Part shown: positions 6,148 through 10,644 of the stretch, piece after piece
Position numbering within the stretch: position 1 is the first letter of the stretch
Layout: each line of letters starts with the position of its first letter
Translations under genes and position numbers: made by a program
The notes under the pieces: model-generated
Database searches by the model: none
Told to the model about the DNA's origin: nothing
What the model saw: only the letters and a program-made list of their open reading frames with translations
Source: Bacilli bacterium
GTDB lineage: Bacteria; Bacillota_I; Bacilli_A; ML615J-28; CAG-698
DNA length: 10,644 nucleotides
NCBI GenBank assembly: GCA_028693885.1
Contig: JAQUUM010000001.1
Span: 16,091 to 26,734, forward strand
Reading direction: 5' to 3'

Positions 6148-6771
6148 ATGTCTAGTGGGATTTTTATTACATTCGAAGGCGGAGAAGGTAGTGGTAAAAC
6201 TACTTTAATAAGACTAATAAAAGAACATTTAGAAAGCAAAAACTACCAAGTGGTTTCAACCAGAGAACCAGGCGGAAGTAAAATAGCTGAGGCGATTAGA
6301 AATATTATTTTAGATGTTAATAATCCAGATATGGATTATAAGACTGAAGCCTTGCTTTATGCAAGTAGTCGACGACAACATTTAGTTGATGTAGTAATTC
6401 CAGCTTTAGAAAAAGGTTGTGTAGTTTTGTGTGATAGATATATTGATAGTTCTCTTGCTTATCAAGGCTATGCAAGAGGTTTAGGAATTGATGCAGTATA
6501 TAAAATTAATCAATACGCTACAGAAGGTATTTTACCTAAACTAACATTTTTTATCGATGTTTTACCAAATGTAGGCTTATCTAGAATTAAAGATAATAAT
6601 CGTGATCAAAATAGACTTGATAAAGAAAAGATTAAATTTCACGAAGCAGTATATAAAGGCTATAAGTTAGTTTCAAAAAAATTCAAAAAAAGAATTCATG
6701 TTATAAATGGTGCTCGAGAAATAACTGAAGTTTATAATGATATTATTAAAATAATTCTTGAAAAAATCTAA
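6148..6771 (+). CDS. tmk: Thymidylate kinase (dTMP kinase)
   Basis: This enzyme phosphorylates dTMP to dTDP with ATP, an essential step in dTTP supply. The 207-residue protein has P-loop GGEGSGKTT (11-19), the REPGG motif (39-43), and the DRY motif with following SSLAYQG (96-107), which contacts the dTMP. The lid spans about 146-158 and carries three arginines (146, 152, 156). Absence of an arginine inside the P-loop together with basic residues in the lid is the Gram-positive (type II) arrangement. AGGAG lies 9 bases before the ATG. It is the first gene of the tmk-holB-ricT cluster; holB follows after 11 bases. All expected motifs are present. Confidence 0.96.
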   Translation: MSSGIFITFEGGEGSGKTTLIRLIKEHLESKNYQVVSTREPGGSKIAEAIRNIILDVNNPDMDYKTEALLYASSRRQHLVDVVIPALEKGCVVLCDRYIDSSLAYQGYARGLGIDAVYKINQYATEGILPKLTFFIDVLPNVGLSRIKDNNRDQNRLDKEKIKFHEAVYKGYKLVSKKFKKRIHVINGAREITEVYNDIIKIILEKI

Positions 6772-6782
6772 GGGAGAATAAA

Positions 6783-7769
6783 ATGAATTTTGATGATTTA
6801 AAAAATAATCAAAAGGAAGTACTAAGACTACTAGAAAATACTTTTTTAAAAAATAGATTAGTCCATACTTATCTATTTGAAGGAGTAAAAGGAACTCCTA
6901 AAATAGAGGCGGCTTATTATTTAGCTATGTTAATATTATGTGAAGGTGAAACAGATAAAAAACCTTGTTTAGAATGTAGACAATGTCTAAATACAATGGC
7001 GTTTAATAATATTAATGTTTATTTAGTAAAACCAGAAAAAGAATCTATAAAGAAAGAACAAATAAAAGAATTAGAACATGAGTTTGCTCATAGTGCATTA
7101 GAAGGCGGTAAAAGAGTTTTTATTATTGAAGATATCGATAAAGCTACTTCAGAAGCAGCTAATTCGCTTTTAAAATTTCTAGAAGAATCAAATGATAATA
7201 ATTATGGTATACTGATTACAGATAATATTCAAAAAGTTCTATTAACTATTAAATCTAGAAGTCAAGTAATTAGTTTTAGAGAAGTACCAAAAGCTACTTT
7301 AATTCATGAATTACAATTAAATGATGTTTTAAAAGAAGATGCTTTAATTTTTGCGAGTATTACAAATGATTTTCAAGAAGCTTTATTATATAATACAGAT
7401 GAAAAAGTAAAAAAAATTATTGAGTTAGTTAAAGAAATAGGTAGGGTTTTAATATTAAGAACAAGAAGTGCCACAGTTGTACTATATAAGAATGGATTAT
7501 TTTTATTAAAAGAAACATCAAAGAAATATCATAATATATTTATTGATTTATTAATTACGTATTTAAACGATCAATTATTATGTTTATCTGATCAAAAAGA
7601 TAAAATGGTTTTTTTTGAAGAAATTTCAAAAATTGAAAGTTATATAGTAAACGATATTGCTAAAACAAGTAGTTTAATTGAAAAGTTATTTGAATTTAGA
7701 AATCGTTTGAATTATAATGTTAATATTGAATTAATGTATTGTCAGATGTTAGAGGAGATTGCGAGGTAA
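6783..7769 (+). CDS. holB: DNA polymerase III delta-prime subunit
   Basis: Delta-prime is the stator subunit of the clamp loader that places the sliding clamp on DNA. The 328-residue protein has the LVHTYLFEG start of the AAA+ core, a degenerate P-loop (GVKGTPK, 34-40) unable to bind ATP in the classical way, and four cysteines of the zinc module (C53, C62, C65, C68). The core continues with RVFIIEDIDKAT in the Walker B region (111-122), ANSLLKFLEE (126-135) and the SRC-like sensor/arginine-finger motif, here SRS (158-160). The region after about residue 200 is divergent, as usual in AT-rich genomes. GGGAG (6772-6776) sits 6 bases before the ATG, directly after the tmk stop. Position between tmk and ricT matches Bacillus holB, although darA and yaaR, which lie between tmk and holB there, are absent. 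Confidence 0.9.
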   Translation: MNFDDLKNNQKEVLRLLENTFLKNRLVHTYLFEGVKGTPKIEAAYYLAMLILCEGETDKKPCLECRQCLNTMAFNNINVYLVKPEKESIKKEQIKELEHEFAHSALEGGKRVFIIEDIDKATSEAANSLLKFLEESNDNNYGILITDNIQKVLLTIKSRSQVISFREVPKATLIHELQLNDVLKEDALIFASITNDFQEALLYNTDEKVKKIIELVKEIGRVLILRTRSATVVLYKNGLFLLKETSKKYHNIFIDLLITYLNDQLLCLSDQKDKMVFFEEISKIESYIVNDIAKTSSLIEKLFEFRNRLNYNVNIELMYCQMLEEIAR

Positions 7770-7771
7770 AT

Positions 7772-8626
7772 ATGATAAAAGTTGTAGGCATCGGGTTTAA
7801 AGAAGTTGGTAAAATATACTGGTTTGATCCTAAAAATTTTCAACTTAAAAAAGGTGATAAAGTTATAGTTGAAACAGTTCGTGGAATTGAAATAGGTGAA
7901 GTCATCGAAAATATTAAAGAAGTAAATGAAAAATCTCTAGAGCATGAATTAAAAGCTATTATGCGAGTAGCATCTTTAAAAGATATTCAAAGACAAGAAG
8001 AAAATGAAGCTCAAGCTTTAAAAGATAATGTAATATGTAAAAAATTAATTTCAGAACATAAATTAGAAATGAAACTTTTGGGTTGTGAATATACTTTAGA
8101 TAAACAAAAAATGATTATCTATTATAATGCAGAAGGTAGAATTGACTTTAGAGAACTATTAAAAGATTTAGCATCAACTTTTAGAGTTAGAATTGAACTA
8201 AGACAAATTGGCCCAAGAGAAGGCGCTAAGATTGTGGGAGGCTTGGGTACTTGCGGTAGATGTTTGTGTTGTAAAACTCACATCAGAGATTTTGGTGTTG
8301 TTTCTATGAAGATGGCAAAAGATCAAGGTATGAATTTGAGTTCAAATAAAATTGCTGGAGTATGTGGGAAACTAATGTGCTGTATAGGTTATGAATTTCC
8401 TATGTATGAAGAATTAAGAAAAAAAATCCCTGGAGTTGGTGAAATAGTTGATACTCCTAATTGTAAAAACTGTAAAGTAACTAATGTTAATTATGTTAGT
8501 GAAAAAGTAACTGTTTCTAATGGTGAAAAACTTGAGACCTTTGAGGCTAAAGAAGTACTTAGAAAAGGTAAACCAAAAGAAGAAAAAATAAATAAAGAAG
8601 ATTTAACTGATGATATTAAGGGATAA
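7772..8626 (+). CDS. ricT: PSP1-domain protein RicT (YaaT), Fe-S regulator of RNA processing
   Basis: In Bacillus subtilis RicT joins RicA and RicF in an iron-sulfur Y-complex that works with RNase Y in mRNA maturation and affects sporulation, competence and biofilm formation. The 284-residue product matches in length (about 275). It has an N-terminal barrel with KGDKVIVET and RGIEIGEV (27-45), the IELRQIGPREGAKIVGG core (141-157) and the cysteine cluster C161, C164, C166, C167, C198, C203, C204 that in the family binds the cluster. A further Cys-Lys-Asn-Cys (231-234) replaces the usual Gly-rich turn. The tail (268-284) is charged. ATG 7772 is chosen because GAGG (7763-7766) is 5 bases upstream; an in-frame TTG at 7739 lies inside holB and has no such site. 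The partner genes ricA and ricF are not in the window. Confidence 0.9.
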   Translation: MIKVVGIGFKEVGKIYWFDPKNFQLKKGDKVIVETVRGIEIGEVIENIKEVNEKSLEHELKAIMRVASLKDIQRQEENEAQALKDNVICKKLISEHKLEMKLLGCEYTLDKQKMIIYYNAEGRIDFRELLKDLASTFRVRIELRQIGPREGAKIVGGLGTCGRCLCCKTHIRDFGVVSMKMAKDQGMNLSSNKIAGVCGKLMCCIGYEFPMYEELRKKIPGVGEIVDTPNCKNCKVTNVNYVSEKVTVSNGEKLETFEAKEVLRKGKPKEEKINKEDLTDDIKG

Positions 8627-8628
8627 AC

Positions 8629-9372
8629 ATGAGTGAAGAAATAATTCATGAACTTTTAGGATATAAACATATCCAAATAGTTCAACGTCCTGATATGTTT
8701 AATTTTTCATTGGATTCGATTTTACTAGCTGATTTTGTTAGTGTTAAAAATAGTGTGAAAAAGATTGTTGATTTAGGTTGTGGTAATGCTCCGATTCCAC
8801 TTTTCTTAACATTAAAAACAAAAGCTTTGATTTATGGAATTGAGATTCAAAAGGATGTTTATGATTTAGCTTTAAAAAGTGTTAAGTTAAATAAGTTAGA
8901 AGATCAGATTACTATTATAAATGCAGATTTGAAAAATATATATAAAACAATTAATGCTAATAGTTTTGAAATTGTTATTTCAAACCCGCCTTATTTTAAA
9001 TATTTGCCAGGTAGTAATATTAATAAAAACGATTATCTAACTATTGCAAGACATGAAGTTTTAGCATCTTTAGAAGATATCATAATAGAAACAAAAAAAC
9101 TTCTTGTAGATAAGGGACAATTCTTTTTGATTCATAGAACAGAAAGACTATCAGAAATCATTGTTTTACTTAATAAATATAAATTTAGTATTAAAAAAAT
9201 TAGATTTGTTTATCCAAAAGTAGAAGATGAAGAAGCTTTATTAGTTTTAATAGAATCAAGGCTTAATGCAAGTGAAGGAATGAAGGTTGTTAAACCTTTA
9301 TACGTTTATGAAGGGGAAAATATTTATACAAAAGAAGTAGAAAAAATATTCAATTTCCCTAAACAAAAATAA
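8629..9372 (+). CDS. YabB/TrmN6-like SAM-dependent tRNA (adenine-N6) methyltransferase
   Basis: This is a class I methyltransferase of the TrmN6 family, expected to methylate N6 of an adenine in tRNA (A37 of tRNA-Val in E. coli); the substrate here is inferred. The 247 residues include an FNFSLDSILLADF segment (24-36), SAM motif I VDLGCGNAPIPL (47-58), acidic motif II at Glu72 in YGIEIQ, and the catalytic NPPY (119-122) diagnostic of amino-group methylation. A conserved ARHE (140-143) follows. The gene sits where yabB lies in Bacillus, after ricT, with yabA missing. AAGGG (8618-8622) is 6 bases before the ATG, and only 2 bases separate it from the ricT stop, so it is cotranscribed. Confidence 0.87.
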   Translation: MSEEIIHELLGYKHIQIVQRPDMFNFSLDSILLADFVSVKNSVKKIVDLGCGNAPIPLFLTLKTKALIYGIEIQKDVYDLALKSVKLNKLEDQITIINADLKNIYKTINANSFEIVISNPPYFKYLPGSNINKNDYLTIARHEVLASLEDIIIETKKLLVDKGQFFLIHRTERLSEIIVLLNKYKFSIKKIRFVYPKVEDEEALLVLIESRLNASEGMKVVKPLYVYEGENIYTKEVEKIFNFPKQK

Positions 9373-9379
9373 TGTAATA

Positions 9380-9388
9380 TGATATAAT
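9380..9388 (+). promoter_or_regulatory. Candidate extended -10 promoter before the TerB-like gene
   Basis: TGA-TATAAT (9380-9388) is a perfect -10 hexamer with an extended TGn element. It lies in the 38-base gap after the methyltransferase gene and just before AAGGAG (9395-9400). No convincing -35 is seen. Start near 9395 would leave a very short leader. It could give the TerB-like gene and rsmI separate transcription within the cluster. Confidence 0.4.
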
Positions 9389-9410
9389 CATTTTAAGGAG
9401 AGTGATAGTT

Positions 9411-9815
9411 ATGTATTTAAGTCTTTTATCAAAGGAAGAAAAATTTTATTTTATTGATTTGCTTATAAAAGTTGTTTCTATAGATGGTGGTACTAATGAA
9501 ACTGAATTACAAGTTATTAACCGCTTGAAATATGAAATGGGTGAAGATATGTCTAAGTATAAAAAAAGTAATACTTCGACTGAAAAATTGATTGAGTATT
9601 TCGCACAAAAATCAAAAATTACTAAAAACTTAGTTTATATGAATTTAGTTAGTGCTTCTATTTTTGATGATTTTTATAGTGTTGAAGAACATTTATTGTT
9701 AGAAGAAATTCAACAAGCACTAGATATTAACGATAAAGTAAAAGCTGAATTAATGCGCGTTATTTATGCTGAAAGAGATTTAAGAAATAAAGCACTAAAG
9801 GCGATTAGTGGATGA
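9411..9815 (+). CDS. Small TerB-like helical protein, function unknown
   Basis: The product has 134 residues, appears soluble and all-helical, and shows no signal peptide or membrane segment. Two short blocks resemble the TerB fold: a helix ending in an acidic turn, LLIKVVSIDGGTNETELQVI (17-36), and a second one, IFDDFYSVEEHLLLEEI (84-100), like the repeated A-x-x-DG-x-x-x-xxE pattern of that family. TerB was named from tellurite-resistance operons but the fold is widespread; nothing here points to tellurite. The start is ATG 9411, 10 bases after AAGGAG (9395-9400); an in-frame GTG at 9402 is only one base from it and is rejected. Its stop overlaps the rsmI start (ATGA), so the two are coupled. 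The identification is moderate. Confidence 0.55.
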   Translation: MYLSLLSKEEKFYFIDLLIKVVSIDGGTNETELQVINRLKYEMGEDMSKYKKSNTSTEKLIEYFAQKSKITKNLVYMNLVSASIFDDFYSVEEHLLLEEIQQALDINDKVKAELMRVIYAERDLRNKALKAISG

Positions 9816-10644
9816 TTATACAAAAGTCAAATCTAAATGATATAAAAACTCTTTATTTAGTACCAACACCAATTGGCAATCTAGATGATATGACATATAG
9901 AGCAGTTGATGTTTTAAATAAGGTTAGTTTTATTTTTGCAGAAGACACTAGAGTGACTAAGGTATTACTTAGTCATTTTAATATTAAAACGCCTTTAATT
10001 AGCTGTCATGAATATAATGAAGAAACTAGAATTAATTTAATTTTAGAAAAACTGAATAATGGTTTAGATGTAGCCTTAGTAAGTGATGCTGGAATGCCTT
10101 TAATAAGTGACCCGGGGTATAAGGTAGTAAAAGCTGTAATTGAAGCTGATTTTAATGCAGTAAGCTTGCCAGGAGCTAATGCTTCTTTAACAGCCTTAGT
10201 AGCATCAGGCCTTGCGACTGATAAGTTTTTATTTTATGGTTTTTTAGATCATAAAAATAGTAAAAAAGAAAAAGAATTAAAAAAGTTAATTGATAATAAA
10301 GAAACACTAATCTTTTATGAATCGCCTCTAAGAATATTAGAAACATTAAAGTCAATAGAAAAAGTAATGGGTGATAGAGAAGTAGTTGTTGCTCGTGAAC
10401 TAACGAAAAAATATGAAGAATATTTAAGAGGCAATGCGAGTGAAATAATTAAAATGGTTGAAAATATAAAAGGAGAAATTGTTTTATTAGTAGAAGGCGC
10501 TAAAGAAGATAGTGTTTTAAAAGAATTAAATGATAAAACAATATTAGAACATTATGATTTCTATTTGTTTCAAAAAATAGATACTATGGATGCTATGAAA
10601 AAGGTAGCTAAAGATAGAGGGATATCTAAAAGTGATGTTTATAG
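9812..10644 (+). CDS. rsmI: 16S rRNA (cytidine(1402)-2'-O)-methyltransferase RsmI, cut by window edge
   Basis: RsmI 2'-O-methylates C1402 in the decoding centre of 16S rRNA using SAM. The visible 277 codons are open to the last base; the family usually has 280-290 residues, so only a few are missing. The tetrapyrrole-methylase-type fold is clear: LYLVPTPIGNLDDMTYRA (14-31), AEDTR (43-47), the Gly-rich SDAGMPLISDPG (91-102), LPGANASLTAL (119-129) and FYESPLRI (168-175), then ARELTKKYEE (194-203). The ATG overlaps the stop of the TerB-like gene by 4 bases, and AAAGG (9797-9801) lies 10 bases upstream inside that gene. In Bacillus the equivalent yabC follows yabB and yazA; here yazA is replaced by the TerB-like gene. 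Confidence 0.95.
   Translation, partial: MIIQKSNLNDIKTLYLVPTPIGNLDDMTYRAVDVLNKVSFIFAEDTRVTKVLLSHFNIKTPLISCHEYNEETRINLILEKLNNGLDVALVSDAGMPLISDPGYKVVKAVIEADFNAVSLPGANASLTALVASGLATDKFLFYGFLDHKNSKKEKELKKLIDNKETLIFYESPLRILETLKSIEKVMGDREVVVARELTKKYEEYLRGNASEIIKMVENIKGEIVLLVEGAKEDSVLKELNDKTILEHYDFYLFQKIDTMDAMKKVAKDRGISKSDVY

Noticed and set aside
7739..7771. Upstream TTG start for ricT inside holB
   Set aside because: The extra residues are not RicT-like, while ATG 7772 has GAGG 5 bases upstream and gives the usual N-terminus.
9402..9410. GTG start for the TerB-like gene
   Set aside because: It is only one base from the AAGGAG site, too close for initiation; ATG 9411 fits.
9411..9815. Tellurite-resistance function from the TerB resemblance
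   Set aside because: No other ter genes are present and the TerB fold is common in unrelated contexts.
1..10644. Mycoplasma-type code with TGA as tryptophan
   Set aside because: TGA ends ecfT and the TerB-like gene exactly where overlapping starts occur, TGG is used for Trp, and no real gene contains an internal TGA.
1..10644. Defence system, mobile element, CRISPR array, tRNA or rRNA genes
   Set aside because: None of the expected repeats, transposase or nuclease motifs, or RNA gene signatures is seen; nearly all sequence is taken up by conserved housekeeping genes.

Overview
The window is a strongly AT-rich stretch of bacterial chromosome holding conserved housekeeping genes. Gene content and order fit the low-GC Firmicutes/Bacilli, most likely an Acholeplasma/Izemoplasma-like mollicute relative or a nearby AT-rich lineage. 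Tryptophan is encoded by TGG, and TGA ends real genes (ecfT, the TerB-like gene), so the code is standard. That argues against Mycoplasma and Spiroplasma, which read TGA as Trp. The exact taxon cannot be fixed from the sequence alone.

Layout. (1) Positions 1-427: possible last codons of rpoA, then rplQ (ribosomal protein L17) and a clear rho-independent terminator. (2) 428-4352: a plus-strand operon with its own candidate promoter, starting with a small membrane-anchored NusG domain II protein. It continues with the energising module of an ECF vitamin/micronutrient transporter (ecfA1, ecfA2, ecfT) and truA (tRNA pseudouridine synthase). The last four genes overlap end to end. (3) 4353-4483: a bidirectional terminator between convergent truA and znuB. 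(4) 4484-6018, minus strand: znuC-znuB, the ATPase and permease of a zinc/manganese-type ABC importer, with no binding-protein gene in the window. (5) 6019-6147: a divergent promoter region with a perfect inverted repeat. (6) 6148 to the end: tmk, holB, ricT, a YabB/TrmN6-like methyltransferase, a TerB-like small protein and rsmI (cut by the window edge).

How they work together. Block 2 is the Firmicutes ribosomal-operon tail (rpoA-rplQ-ecfA1-ecfA2-ecfT-truA) with one gene added and without the usual following rplM-rpsI. Block 6 is the Bacillus tmk-to-yabC cluster trimmed of darA, yaaR, yabA and yazA, with a TerB-like gene added. It joins dTTP supply, the clamp loader, RNA-processing control and rRNA/tRNA methylation.

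No defence system, mobile element, CRISPR array, tRNA or rRNA is visible, and no gene-free stretch exceeds 300 bases. The points of interest are modest: the inserted NusG-II gene, an EcfT with an extra two-helix insertion, an additional CxxC pair in RicT, the TerB insertion, and a few candidate regulatory sites.
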